Source: Dreissena polymorpha
Taxonomy: Eukaryota > Mollusca > Bivalvia > Myida > Dreissenidae
Reading direction: 5' to 3'
Assembly: GCF_020536995.1 (NCBI RefSeq)
Contig: NW_026273359.1
Coordinates: 65,001-129,000 of the forward strand
DNA: 64,000 nt
Shown here: positions 38,128 to 50,155 of the stretch, one piece after another
Layout: the number at the start of each line of letters is the position of its first letter
Numbering within the stretch: the first letter of the stretch is position 1
Made by a program: the position numbers and the translations under genes
The notes under the pieces: generated by a model
Database searches by the model: none
Told to the model about the DNA's origin: nothing
The model's input: only the letters and a program-made list of their open reading frames with translations

Positions 38128-38200
38128 TTGCCACATTTATATAGCGCCCTTTGCATACTCGAGATGTGCGTTCAAAGGCGCTTTACATTTTTGCCCGTGT
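38128..38200 (+). repeat. GCGCTTT-bearing dispersed motif
   Basis: TATATAGCGCCCTTTGCATA and GTTCAAAGGCGCTTTACAT form an imperfect palindrome. Similar motifs are common in marine invertebrate repeats, from memory. Confidence 0.4.
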
Positions 38201-38579
38201 TGCTATCAGTTTCCATGGAAACCTTTCTCAATCTCTGTCCTGGGTTGGAATTACGCTATCTGTCACAGATCACATTTTCGCGTTTCTAAAGAGTGATAAA
38301 TGAATATTGAATAATGAAAACATATACAATTTGTTAAAATAATGTTTTCGTAGCAATGTGCATTGAATAGAACATAGCGACGATGGGTGGTCTTGGTCGG
38401 AACTCGTTAAGTAGCCAATTTTTCAGGAATAACATAAATCCGTTTTTAAAGAGCATCCGTTTTAATCAAAGAGAACACTATTTATTTAGTAAAACATGCA
38501 TTTAATTATAACTACGCTCGAAAGCCAGAAGTAGTTGTTGGTGGGGTCTATGCGTGTTTTCGTATGAAGGTTTAATTGT

Positions 38580-38960
38580 TAGTGATGGTGGTTATGATAA
38601 GTAAAGGTGATGTTGATTATGCTGGGGTTGTGGATGATGGTGGTAGTGGTGGTGATAATGTTGGTGGTTGTTTTGGTGGTTGTTGTGGTGCTGGTGGTGG
38701 TTGTGGGAGTCGCGTAGTTGTTGTGGTGATATAAGAAGCAGGGGTGGTAGTTGTGTTTGTGGCGGTCAAAGTTTGGGATGGTGGAGATAGTGGTTGTTGT
38801 GGTTATAGTGGTGTTAATGGTGGTGGTTGCTGTGGTGGTGGTGTTGCGGTGAGTTGGTGGTGTGGTTGAGCTGGTGGTGGTAATGGGACGGTTGTGGTTG
38901 TTGTGAATATTGGTGTTGGAGGTAGCGGTGCTGGTTAAGTGATGGTGGTGGTGGTAGTTG
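38580..38960. repeat. Degenerate GGT/GTT-rich simple repeat
   Basis: About 380 bases dominated by GGTGGT, GTTGTGGT and similar. The minus-strand open frame (Thr/His/Asn-rich) is an artefact. Confidence 0.9.
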
Positions 38961-39954
38961 TTGATAAAAGCCACATGTGTTCAGATCCCGGTCTTTAAAG
39001 AATTAAGACGAGTACCTGTAATGGGTGAGATTACTTTGTGCTTTATTGATGTTTTTTCTGTGTTTTTTATTGTGTTTCATCAACACATTTTGTTTAAAAA
39101 ATAACATTGAACAATATTTACATAAGCTAACGAAGTTACAACGATCTTTGCAAAATGTACCTCTGTCACTTTTTCTAGTTCGTGAGTTATAAATGTTTGT
39201 ATAACGCGATTATTTGATGTAAGGGAGGCTATCGCGGTGCGCTTACGAATTCATTAATGCGAAGTGCTTTCCCATGTTATCATGTATAAGTTTGAAATCT
39301 GCATAATTGGAAACACCGGAAAACGAGACATTTTTGTACAAGCATGCACTATATATTTATAGTTTTGAAAATTATGTATTCGATCAATTGTATTTCGCTT
39401 TAATGGAACTATGTACGCCAAATTGCATGTTTGTGTCGAAACCTCAAAACAAAATTCCAGAAGACAAAAGCGGACAAGCGAAAAGCGTTGAGCGTCGCGT
39501 TAAAAAAAGCAAAACAAACATATAAATACGCACATAAAAAAAGAAAGTGTTCTTCTGGTACGGCATGCTAATTTTAAGCGGCCATTTATTCAAACCACCG
39601 ACCCAAACATAAGGACCCAGTGATTGTATATGTCTCCTATCGTTTGTCCAAACAAAAAGACGTAATTTGATTTCACAAAAATTATAATAATTTCAAGAAA
39701 AATCTGTTTTCACTGAACATTGACTAACACATGCAAAAACATGAATTTAACGCGAATAATGTATATTAATGTATATTATGCATTTTGGAAACTACATTTC
39801 CCGATTTCCCGACAGTGCGCCGGGCAAAACGGTCCAAACTTGGAAACTTTAAGGGCCTTTTTACAGATTTTGGCATATTTTAAGTTAGTCATTAAATGCT
39901 TTATTTTGATAAATGTAAACATTGGATCTTAAAAGTGCCAGTGAAAAATCAAGA

Positions 39955-40353
39955 ATACAATTTAAAAAAATGAAAAAAATGTTGCTCGCACCGGGGCTCG
40001 AACCAGTGGCCCCAGGAGTCCTGGAGTAAAAACGCATAAGCCGTGTCGGCTATTCTGCTGAGTGTTTATGCAGGGCGTATTTTATACTCTATATAAGCAA
40101 TCTTCGTAGTTTCGTTAATTTAAACGACAACAACAGAACTCTCCAAATTATTCAATCGTTTCGCGTTGCAACGCTTTAAAATGTTCAGGTTTTTAAATCG
40201 TCAAAAGATGCATATTATGGCTATAGTAGACTATGGTAAATGTTCAGTAATACTGTTTCCTCACAAATATCATAACTAAAACGAAAATTTGCGAATCTGA
40301 AACAACTTTATAAAATTTTGTCAATTTACCAAACCGTGAAAAGATCCCTTTAA
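39955..40353 (-). mobile_element. tRNA-bearing repeat element, copy 2
   Basis: Inverse orientation of copy 1, with the same body landmarks and a tRNA-like module at about 39,978-40,065 (minus strand CACTGGTTCGAGCCCCGGTG). It directly abuts a short palindromic repeat. Confidence 0.75.
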
Positions 40354-40374
40354 GTGCGTGTCTCATCCTTTGAG

Positions 40375-40565
40375 CCATGCTCTGGGGAAACGGCGTTTAA
40401 TGCATGTGCGTAAATTGTCGTCCCAGATAAGACTTTGCAGTCTGCAGAGTTTAAACAGGGACAACCCTTTTTGGATTTCCGTTTAGAAGATGATTCCTTA
40501 AAAAATCCATACAGCGGTATTTACGCTCATGCATTTAACCCTATTTTTTCAGAGCGAGGCTCGTT
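40375..40565 (+). mobile_element. Short palindromic repeat copy next to tRNA-bearing element
   Basis: CGTTTAATGCATGTGCG at the left and TTTCAGAGCGAGGCTCG at the right; internally shortened. Confidence 0.75.
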
Positions 40566-42034
40566 TAATAATTTTATGAAAATCTCAATACACGTAAGTC
40601 CTGAGTAATGTTCCGCACAATAAGCGGAAAACTCTGACGGACGGACGATGCGATTACTGTACGCCTTCTTTCGGATGAATTAAAATGAAAAATTTTCAAG
40701 TGCGAATTTTAGAACAATACATATATTTTTAGATTGGGAATGGGGCCGATTAATTTCTTTATATGATTAGACATACAGTCAGCGATGAGTGTTTTGTTCT
40801 CTAGTTCATATATCTAAACATTTTATAGATATCCCAACTTACAACAAAACCAGACGTAAGGCTTGCGTCATCTGCGTCATTAGAAATGATGACGTCATTT
40901 CCGGTCCAGAAAGATGGCCGCCATGACGCAACTGTGCGAAAGCGTCTCGCTACTGTATTCATTTTCGTCTGAAATTTTGCTAAAAAGTTTATTTTAACCT
41001 GTGTCAAAATATTTACAACATAACCAACAACATAAAGTAACATATCTCTTTAATATAAGTTTTAAATTAGATCAGAATTTAAGAAATGACGTCGTACTGC
41101 CGCGCTTTAAGTCAAACTGTCGTTAAACTATTCTGTTTCTTTTCTGTTCTGTTCTGTTAAGCCTTTTGTATTAAATGCTTAAAACTATTCCTTTACGATT
41201 TTACAAAGTGTCGACTAGAAGAACAGATTATATAAAATCGTTTGAAAAAGTAACATGCTTAATAATTTAAAGTAATTATAAACCAAGATCTGACACATGC
41301 CTGCCAGAAAATAACCAAAACTTACCAAAGAACTGGTAACTCGAAAGGGCGCCACTTATCACTTACTCCACGCTTTAACCACTAATAACACACATTAAAA
41401 TACTGACAGTCGTATCCGGTACGTCTTGAAGACTAAAAATGAGTGCATGCGTACACACGTATATATCGTACAATTGTGACGCCCTTAAAGTATGGGAACC
41501 ACTTATGTAGCCGGACAGCCGAACCAGTTTATGAATATAAGCGCGCGCCCTGCACCAGCGCAAATATATCGCGTTTACATGCGCGCATGAACACAGCTCA
41601 ATTATACAAACACTGTGCATTCACAATCCACAAAAATCGCAAAGGCTCGATTAAATGAAGAACAGAGTAATACTGTGAAGTATCTTTATATTAATAATAA
41701 ATGTGAAATTCTATTTAACTTCTACTTCTTTGCCCCGTTTGAAATCGATTGTTGGCAAACAAGGTTCTCAACAAATTCGACTAGATACACCTGTTTTCAT
41801 TGACATTCGTATCGGTTTTTCGGTGAACTATTTGTATTAGTGTTTAATTAAGCAACTAGAGAAATAAAGAAAATAAAACCGCGTGAATCGTTTGGACAAC
41901 GTGTCATCTTTCAGTATTCGATAAAAAACAATGTGACTGGATCTTTGTTCACGTAATCGATGGCGGGCAACAACGAATATGTTATCAATATTAACCGGCT
42001 ACTACCACGATATGAATGCATTGAAGGAGCTTTG

Positions 42035-42250
42035 TTCCTGTTTAATGCATATTCGTTAAGTGTCGTCGCAGATTAGCTTGTGTCCGAATTCCGCAGTCCG
42101 GATTATCGTTTAGAAGAAACTTCCTTTAAACGAAAAAATATCATAAAGGCGGAAAGTATCGCCCATCATTAGAATGTGCGAACTTCACTGGCTTATCTTT
42201 GACGACTTATTACGCACATACGTTACGCCCTGTTTCCCCAGAGCGAGACT
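42035..42250 (+). mobile_element. Short palindromic repeat copy next to tRNA-bearing element
   Basis: TTTAATGCATATTCGTTAAG at the left, CCCCAGAGCGAGACTA at the right, followed within 10 bases by element copy 3. Confidence 0.75.
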
Positions 42251-42257
42251 AAAATAT

Positions 42258-42650
42258 TAAAGAGACCTTTTCACGTTATGGAAAATTGAAAAAATAAAAA
42301 ATGGTTTCAGATTCGCAAATTTTCGTTGTTGTTATGATATTTGTGAAAACAAGTTACACTGAACATTTACCATGCTTTACAATATACATAATATGTATCT
42401 TTTGGCGATTTAAAAACCGGAAAATTATAAAGCGTTGCAACGCGAAACGATTGAATAATTTGGAGAGTATTGTTGTTGTCGTTTTGTTTTGGGACACTAC
42501 GAGGATTGTGTATATAAAGCATAAAATACATTACTAATTGTATGAGCACGGATGGCCGAGTGGTCTCAGCGCTAGACTTTAACTCCAGGGGTCAGTGGTA
42601 CAAGCCAAGATGAAGGTTTTTTTTCTTTCTTTAAATATATTCTTGGATAC
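42258..42650 (+). mobile_element. tRNA-bearing repeat element, copy 3
   Basis: Body AGAGACCTTTTCACG to AAGCGTTGCAACGCGAAACG, then tRNA-like GATGGCCGAGTGGTCTCAGC (Ser/Leu-type A box) at about 42,548-42,615 and a T-rich tail with TATTCTTGG. Confidence 0.75.
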
Positions 42651-42794
42651 GACTTTAAACGAAAAATACCTTACAAGCGAAGAGTGTCGTATTTCTTATT
42701 AGGCAAACTAATACAGAAAAAGAGTGCGCCTTGTTTCATTGTCTCTACCACAACCGGGAACCAAACCGTGTATATTATTTGTCAAACTATCCAG

Positions 42795-42956
42795 ACAGCG
42801 CGACCGGTAGACCCGGCTCCGGTAGAAAAGCGCGCCAGCAGATCGCGCCTCCGTCGTCTGATCCGGCAGACGACCAAGCGTCTCGGGCGAATGAAATTTC
42901 ACCGGAACAAGCGTATAGTTATATCGACGTAGAAATCGTGGATATGAGCAACCAAG
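42795..42956 (+). pseudogene. Copy of KCNH low-complexity tail exon
   Basis: Same length as 19,793-19,954 and the same splice sites (ATCCAG in, CAAG|GTTCGG out). The frame is open, with changes such as RPGSGRKARQQ for [11 protein letters not shown]. Confidence 0.8.
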
Positions 42957-43014
42957 GTTCGGGAAGCTCCCTTTTTATATATCAAAAAATATTACTAGCC
43001 TCGCTCTGGGAAAA

Positions 43015-43275
43015 TGATACGCGTTCTGAGAAAACGGGGCTTAATGCATGTGCGTAAAGTGTCATCCCAGATTAGACTGTGAAGTCCACAAAGGCTAATC
43101 AGGGACGACACTCTCTGCTTTTATGGTATTGTTCGTTTAAAGGAAGTCTCTTCTACATGAAAATCCAGTTAAGGCGGAAAGTGTCGTCCCTGATTAGCCT
43201 GTGCGGACTGCACAGGCTAATCTTGGGTGACACTGTACGCAAATGCAGTAAGCCCCGTTTTTGCAGAACGCGACT
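43015..43275 (+). mobile_element. Short palindromic repeat copy in segment B
   Basis: Counterpart of the copy at 19,478-19,735, inherited through the duplication. Confidence 0.8.
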
Positions 43276-43493
43276 CAAATTGTGTTTAATGATTTTTCGT
43301 AGAGTGTCGCAACGGATTAGCCTGTGCAGTCAACACAGAGTTTAGGGATGCCACATTTTGTCTCAACTGAATTTTTGCTAAGAAAAGAATACATTTTTAA
43401 CATTTTTTTTTTATATCAGTGGACCGAACAGGCTTCTATGAGACGACACTAAACGCAAATTCATTCTCTATGAGCTATTCACTGTTTGTTTTA

Positions 43494-43719
43494 ACCCATT
43501 TATGCCTAGCGTCTAGAAAAAGGCCTTGGCAAACAGCGTAGACCCAGATGAGACGCCGCAAGATGCGGCGTCTCATCAGGGTCTGCGCTGTTTGCTTCAA
43601 GGAATTTCTGTAAGAAATATTATCAATATAGAAATAAATATACTTGACATCCCTAATATTTGAAATAAATTGATCCAATATAGAATGATGGGAGAGTCAA
43701 CTAGGCATAAATGGGTTAA
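43494..43719. mobile_element. MITE with TAACCCATTTATGCCTAG ends, copy 1
   Basis: About 225 bp bounded by AACCCATTTATGCCTAGCG and CTAGGCATAAATGGGTTA, with an internal palindrome GACGCCGCAAGATGCGGCGTC. Segment A lacks it at the matching site. Confidence 0.85.
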
Positions 43720-43978
43720 ACAAAAATATCTGTCCTAATTGTAATTTAGTAAGCCAATGTCTTGTCTGTTAAAGTTACCACGTGCTTCAACAGTTGACAC
43801 GTTCATCCACAGTTTCCCGTAAATGCTGCAGCAATAATAATAACTAATGCGTGGCCGTTCGAGGCGTCAACTTCATGCCACTGCAACTTCCATTAAATAT
43901 TTCCATTCTAAGAAAATTTATGTTTATTTTAGAAATAAACGCTATTATTGTGAGCATTAACCTTGATTTATTTGTTAG

Positions 43979-44068
43979 TCTCTTCATCTTCGTGTACTGC
44001 TGCCGATATTTTGAGACTCCGGATCTACCAGAAATCACCACCGCGCATGTGAAGAAAATACAAAACGG
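43979..44068 (+). pseudogene. Copy of KCNH Ser-rich tail exon with in-frame stop
   Basis: Same length as 18,959-19,048. The codon CGC of the parent (PRMRRKY) is TGA here, after PPRM. Confidence 0.75.
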
Positions 44069-44782
44069 GTCTGGGAAATACAAACGTGTTTCATATCAAA
44101 CCACTTGGAAAATAATGTTACAGTTGATTTTCCCTCCATTTTTTACCGGCCCTGATTGACCCAATCGATTAAAAGCTATTTGACTATTTAATAATTAAAA
44201 TATATTCATCCAAAGTCAATCACAACCAGTATATCCTACTAAACACCCGCAGTGTAGAATGGGATAATACACCATACCGAGCGTTTTGGTCTTTTTACCA
44301 TCAATTGTTTTGTTGCATTTGTTATGCTTTTTTTGGCTGCATATTACAAATTAAAAGTATGAATAACAGTTGTGTAAAAAATGCCGTATTTCTATAAAAT
44401 AAAAACTTGAAAACCTTTCAGATCTAGTATGACTTAAAATGTTGGTATTGGTATTCGATCATATAAAAGGGAGATAACTGCAGCGATGACTTGACTAATT
44501 TCTTTCAGCGGTGTCCATTCCTAGAAATAAATGGCGTTGAAATAAAAAATAAAAAATAATTGATTGATATCGAACCGGCTTGTGGAAAGCTCGATTTATA
44601 CCAAGCGTCTAGAAAAAAGGCTTGATCCAATTTAGAAGGATGGGAGAGTTCACTAGGCATAAATGGGTTAATCTACCACAATGCGAGCTGTGTGTGTTTG
44701 CATGTGTTGGTTACAGATTGTCCGTACTGAGAGCGGTTCATTCAGCATAACGTTATAAAAATAACTTACCAACAACGTTGAA

Positions 44783-45007
44783 CCCATTATACCTAGTGGA
44801 CTCTCTCATCCTTCTAAACTGGATCAATTTATTTCCAAAATTAGGGATGTCTAGTATATTTATTTTTATATTTAGATTATTTCTTACAGAAATTCCTTTA
44901 AGCAAACAGCGCAGACCTAGATGAGACGCCGCATCATGAGGCGTCTCATCTGGGTCTACGCTGTTTGCCAAGGCCTTTTTTCTAGACGCAAGGCATAAAT
45001 GGGTTAA
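44783..45007. mobile_element. MITE with TAACCCATTTATGCCTAG ends, copy 2 (inverse)
   Basis: Inverse orientation of copy 1 with the internal palindrome GACGCCGCATCATGAGGCGTC. A truncated third piece lies at about 44,600-44,672. Confidence 0.85.
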
Positions 45008-45349
45008 CATGGGGCAAGCCATGTCCATCGTAACACCCGTCTCCCTATTGACATTGTCAATGCCACACATATATGTCAAAGGTCAATTTTTGGCAGTGAA
45101 CAGATTAAACGACCTTATTTATTCGTTCATCATGGAATTTTATAGTAATTGTATGGCACATGGTCACCACGTGGCGCGCATATCTTGTTAACCTAGAAAA
45201 ACGTTACGGTTACACTTTAGAAGTAAAAAACCAATAACGGTCATAATGCTCCTTGTTGAAAAATAACGAGCATAATTCACAAAGAGGTCGATATTTTTTT
45301 CTTGCTTTAAATAACGTTGTTTCCTGGTTTTGTTATCATTTAAATAAGT

Positions 45350-45615
45350 ATCGATCTGGTAAAAATGGGCTTAATGCTTATTTGCGTTAAGTGTCCTCCC
45401 ATATTAGTAGCACTGCGCAGTTTGCACAGGCTAATCAGGAACGATACTTTCCAACTAAACTGGATTTTCGTTAAGAAGAGCCTTTCTATAAGCGAAAAAA
45501 TCATCACAAGCCGAAAGTGTCATCACTGATAAGTGTTTGCGAACTGCACAGGCTAATCTGGGATGCCAATTTACGCACATGTATATTAAGTCCAGTTTTC
45601 CCAAAGCGATGATCA
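45350..45615 (-). repeat. Short palindromic repeat copy in segment B
   Basis: Counterpart of 17,340-17,615. Confidence 0.75.
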
Positions 45616-45690
45616 ATTAAATGATTGAATTTATTAATGTTATATACTGCAGTCAGTGCTTTGATATGTTTTATTTTTTTCCTCCGCAGT

Positions 45691-45792
45691 CTTATCGGAT
45701 TCCGACAAAACCGGATGTGTGAGTGCACCGGAACCGAAAACGACGTCAGCATATTTGCATAAAATTGATCGGAAGCTGAATGTTCTATCAAT
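45691..45792 (+). pseudogene. Copy of KCNH coiled-coil exon, frame broken
   Basis: Acceptor CCTCCGCAG and donor CAAT|GTACGT are kept, and GATCGGAAGCTGAATGTTCT matches the parent, but the exon is 10 bases shorter than 17,162-17,273. Confidence 0.75.
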
Positions 45793-45910
45793 GTACGTGA
45801 ACTGTTTTTAAATTATTACGGTATTATAAAACGCGCTTATATAGGTATGTATAATATATGTTCACAGATCTTACATGTACCCCGGGCATCTTATCATGTA
45901 TAAATTAGGC

Positions 45911-47320
45911 TCATTGTCGGCTCGGGTACTACTTACATGTACCCCGGATACTATTAAGTATACTTAAATTTAGAGTGGGTACTATTAAGTTTACTTACAT
46001 GTACCCCGGGTACGGTCAATATACTTAAACGTACCCGGTCGATATTAGACTGTACCCGAGTTGTTTTCCCAACCAAAAATCGATGTCGTAAAACGCGCTA
46101 CCGATTACCGTCAAACGGTATGGTTTATCTTAAACTAACTTCTCGTTGAGAAAAAACTGCATCAACAACCTTTTTGAGTATGAGATTCAATAATATTGAG
46201 GCTATTTAAGAGAAAATTGACATACATATTGTAATACTAAGACACTTCTAAGTTGTCAGGATAGAACAAACGACCGAGTTAAGGTTTAACAAATCTATTC
46301 AAATCGTAGAACGCGACTTAAGAAGTTTGGTTTACGAATAAATAACTATAAGTATGATGAAGGTGCGCAGCATCACTGTTACTTGATTAATATTTTAAAT
46401 AACTTAAAAGAATACTTAAGAGTTTACAGGACTATTCCCTACCATTATGATGGCTTTAGCTTAAGCTGGTAGGTTTCCGACTTTTAAATGACGTGGATTT
46501 TGAGTCATTGACCGAGGTGAAGTATCCGTGATGCTGCGCGCTATTTATAGTGAAGATGCTTTAGGATTTTAGGCGCCCTAACCATTCAACGTGCACTTAG
46601 GAATTCCTTAACCAATAAAACAAGTTTACAAAGAGCCATTTTCTTAACAGCATTTCGGAATCCTAAATCAACAAAGTAAGTCAATAGTATGAGTTGTTAC
46701 ATTATAAAAAGCAATTTTTATTAAAACACATTACATTAATACATAATATCAGGCAGAAATGTTCTGCATTTAAACTCTGTTAAACATTTTAATAATACAA
46801 TGGATACATGAAACTATATGATGCATAGGCTTTCTACGCGTAACAAAATAGTTCCAAAGCATTTGCAACTGGAACATAACTTTACCAAAATGCAATACAC
46901 AAATGCATCCTTAGATTAATAATACATGTGAAAGCCATTAATTTTGGAGAACAATAGTTAGGGAAAACAAATTATGTTGTGCAATTGAAAATGTAGGTCG
47001 TATTCCTACACAGCGGCTGACAGCGTCATAGTAAACAAACATGGAGCGTATTTTTGGATTGGAATTACTGAATTGTGATAAACAATGGATTGTTAGCAAG
47101 TATCTGGAGTTAATAAAACATATGTAAGTAGATTTAATTGATAATATCATAACTATTACATATTACAATATGAACAAAATTAATTTAAAAAAATAACCGA
47201 AAACGAGCGTTAACATTCCCGGGTACCTATTAGTATATTTACCGTACCCGGAATACATGTTACTGTAAGTATACTTAAGAGTTCCCGGGCACATGTAAGT
47301 AGTACCCGAGCCGACAATGA
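45911..47320. mobile_element. 1.41-kb element with GTACCCGGG-rich inverted ends
   Basis: Ends TCATTGTCGGCTCGGGTACT and its inverse AGTACCCGAGCCGACAATGA, followed inward on both sides by CTTACATGTACCCCGG and ATACTTAA blocks. The first 330 bases and last 120 match the shorter element at 51,903; the middle (about 46,240-47,190) is extra. No transposase was recognised. Confidence 0.8.
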
Positions 47321-47401
47321 TCAATCGAGCAAAAATAAGGGTATATTAATAGTATTCATCTGAGCATTTGCGTTTATACTTCTACCAAATAATGTGAATA
47401 T

Positions 47402-47512
47402 ACTGAGCTCAAGCCAGGGATTGAACCCACGACCTCCAGACTGGTAGTCAGACACTTTAACCACTTCGCTAAAGAGCTAGCCAAACAGCAAGGCTGTTGG
47501 AAGTGACCTTAT
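47402..47512 (-). repeat. tRNA-derived SINE-like repeat, copy 1
   Basis: The minus strand reads TTTAGCGAAGTGGTTAAAGT (A box) and GTCGTGGGTTCAATCCCTGG (B box), then CTTGAGCTCAG. Likely the tRNA-related part of a SINE. Confidence 0.7.
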
Positions 47513-47673
47513 TCCACTACACTCCTCCCCCTTTTAATGGTTCAATGCCCAGACACGCCCGCTACAGCATGTCTTGCATCCACATTGCCCTCCCAGAAAC
47601 CATTAAACAGCTCAGACCCTTTCCCGCATCCACAGTTCTTTTTTTTTTGGCCTCGTCGCCATTTATGTGAAAA

Positions 47674-47783
47674 TGCTGAGCTCAGGCCGGGGATTGAACC
47701 CACGACTCCCAGAGTGGTAGTCAGACACTTTAACCACGTCGCTAAAGAGCTAGCCCAACAGCAAGACTGTTGGAAGTGACCTA
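47674..47783 (-). repeat. tRNA-derived SINE-like repeat, copy 2
   Basis: Direct repeat of the preceding unit 272 bases on, including the flank AACAGCAAGACTGTTGGAAG. Confidence 0.7.
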
Positions 47784-48361
47784 ATTTCAAAACACAAGTA
47801 TATTAACGAAACGTTTCTGACAAATATCAGTATTAAACAAATAAAACCAGTTCGACACGTTACAGTTACAGAACAGTTGATAAACTGATAAATACGTAAT
47901 TATTTTACCATAGTAAAATACTTTCTCTTTTGAAACGTTGACACAAATAGTTATGAACAACCTTCTATATGGATTTCAAAATATCGATCTCAATCCAATT
48001 AAGTCCTTTACAAAACGGTAAATATTTTCTTACGACGCAAGTGCATGATTCTTTATCATGAATAGATCCGTCTTTTCATCCGATTTTGGCAGTAATTTAA
48101 CCACGATGAAGCCTGTCGCAAGCTCTGACGTATTTCGAAATATATAGGCAATATCTAAAATCTTGTTTAAAGTATAAACTATGGGGGCGTACGCCACTAA
48201 TTGCAAACTCGTGAACTTTCGATATAATGAGGTGGGCGTTAGTGGGTATGTTAATTTTGACTATTTGGTTCGTTTGTCACTCGCGCATGTTTAGTTTGAG
48301 GCAACTAATTATATTTACTGTCTGATACCATACAGCGAGTATAAATCTAACATACATATCG

Positions 48362-48595
48362 CGCATTGGAAAAACGGGGCTTAATGCATATGCGTAAAAT
48401 CGCGTCCAATATTGACCAGGTAGGACTTCACAGGCTAATCCAGGACGACACTTCATTCATTTACAGTATTTTTCTAATAAAGGAAGTGTCTTGTAAGAGA
48501 ATATTCAGTTAAGACGGAAAGTGTCGCCCCTGATTAGCCTGTGTGGCTAACTTAACGCAATTGCATTTAACCCCGTTTTCACAGAGAGTGTAATA
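48362..48595 (+). mobile_element. Short palindromic repeat copy
   Basis: AAACGGGGCTTAATGCATAT at the left and CCCCGTTTTCACAGAGAG at the right. Confidence 0.8.
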
Positions 48596-49737
48596 TATTT
48601 ACTGTCTGATAATATACTGTGTGTATATAGATCGTACATAATCTTTCCTGTTTGAGCTGGTTAACGCAATGGTCCTAGCACGAGTATATACGTATATGCT
48701 ACTGTTTATGTACATAGGTCTTTCTTTTATAAATTGACCTACTATGAGTACACGCCTGCATGTTTCAGCTCCGTAATCACGCCTATTCCGTTAGGCAGTC
48801 CTGTCATAGTATTTACATCGAAATGTCACGCATTACTCACACAACTTTGATGCTGTCGCCATTTTGCACTTTTCAGAAAACAATGAAATACCGTAAAATC
48901 ATTAGTATTCGTAAAGTATTAATTTTCGTTAGTTCCGAGGGTTGACCGATCATCCACGCATTTATTAAAAATAAATCGGAAATGAACGTCGCGATTCCCT
49001 CATGCTTTTTTTCTCCGAACAAACAGCACACAGAAATAAACGAATTTACAAGTTCATGAAAAATGCTAAATTTCACGCCTACCAATATAAACGATTTTAC
49101 AGTACACGTATAGCATAAGTGTGGCGTAGTGCAACACAATATAATAATGGGACAAGTTTGTTCCAATTTCGGTGATCACTTAAAACTGACTTATTAAATT
49201 TTAGATTCCATTCAACCGCGCGTGTGTTTCAAATGTTTACGCTCTCTTTTGCTCAATAGGCATTTGTGATCATACAAAAGGTGGACTTGCTCGGAATAAT
49301 AGGAAAATGTTCTTCAATATGGACAAATCGTGATAGAATTACGATAGAAATACCAATTCAGACATGAATAGAATAAGTACGATATGTAGGTCTTGATATT
49401 TAAATGTAACTTCGATGAAATACTTAAAGGCAGTCAAAATAATGGCTGTCTTGTATGTATTGCGATTTTTTATAATTGAAATTTGGATTTTAAAATCAAT
49501 ATATTGATACCTTTGGTCAATATTGAGAACTGAATGCTGTGGGCGGAATAAAAACAGTTCGGATTTATGCGATCGTAGGTACTTTTGTTCAAATATTAAG
49601 CGATTAATGAATTAAAAAATAAATACATCAATAAAAAAACTATACGTGTATCTATTTTAAACAAACAATGAAGTAATGCATGAAATAAAAAAAAAGATGC
49701 ATTAATCTCCTGTCTGAAAACTTGAGCATGTATTTAT

Positions 49738-50155
49738 TGTAAAGTGACCTTTTCACGTTTTGGTAAATTGACAAACTAAAAAATATGTATAAGATTTGCA
49801 ATTGTTTTGTTGTAGTAATAATATTTGCGAGGAAACAGTAATACTGACATTTACCGTGATCTGAGAAATCCTTTATATGCATCCTTGCTCTTGACGATGA
49901 AAAAAACCCTGAAAATTATCAAGCGTTACAAATGCGAAACGATTGAATAATTTGGAGAGTTCTGTTGATATCGTTATATATTGTGATATAACAAGGATTG
50001 CTTATACTAGTATGTAGTATTTACTACGTCAAAGACTATGTTAGGAAGGATGGCCGAGTGGTTGAAGCGCTAGACTTTTACACCAAGGGTCAATGGTTTG
50101 AGCCCAGTTGTGGGTTACCTTTGTTCTGTCTTTAATTTTATTCTTGTTTGTACTT
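49738..50155 (+). mobile_element. tRNA-bearing repeat element, copy 4
   Basis: Body AAGTGACCTTTTCACGT to GCGAAACGATTGAATAATTT, tRNA-like GATGGCCGAGTGGTTGAAGC at about 50,047-50,115, tail TTTAATTTTATTCTTG. Confidence 0.75.

Larger units (their letters stand above)
29669..42689. other. 13 kb without a recognised gene; repeats and insertions
   Basis: I looked on the minus strand for N-terminal PAS exons of the KCNH gene and found none. Contents are AT-rich DNA, a TA array (about 30,690-30,735), minisatellites, several copies of the short palindromic repeat, a TTAA-flanked element and three tRNA-bearing elements, all listed separately. Short open frames here look random. Confidence 0.6.
42690..45830 (+). 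pseudogene. Segment B: inverted, decayed copy of the KCNH 3' exons
   Basis: Inverse match to 17,138-20,065. Three exon copies are seen: 42,795-42,956 (162 bases, open, [20 protein letters not shown]), 43,979-44,068 (90 bases, with an in-frame TGA at 44,050-44,052), and 45,691-45,792 (102 bases against 112, so the frame breaks). The channel core and the final exon are absent. Two copies of an extra MITE are inserted here but not in segment A. It has no promoter or start of its own and is almost certainly not functional. Confidence 0.85.
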
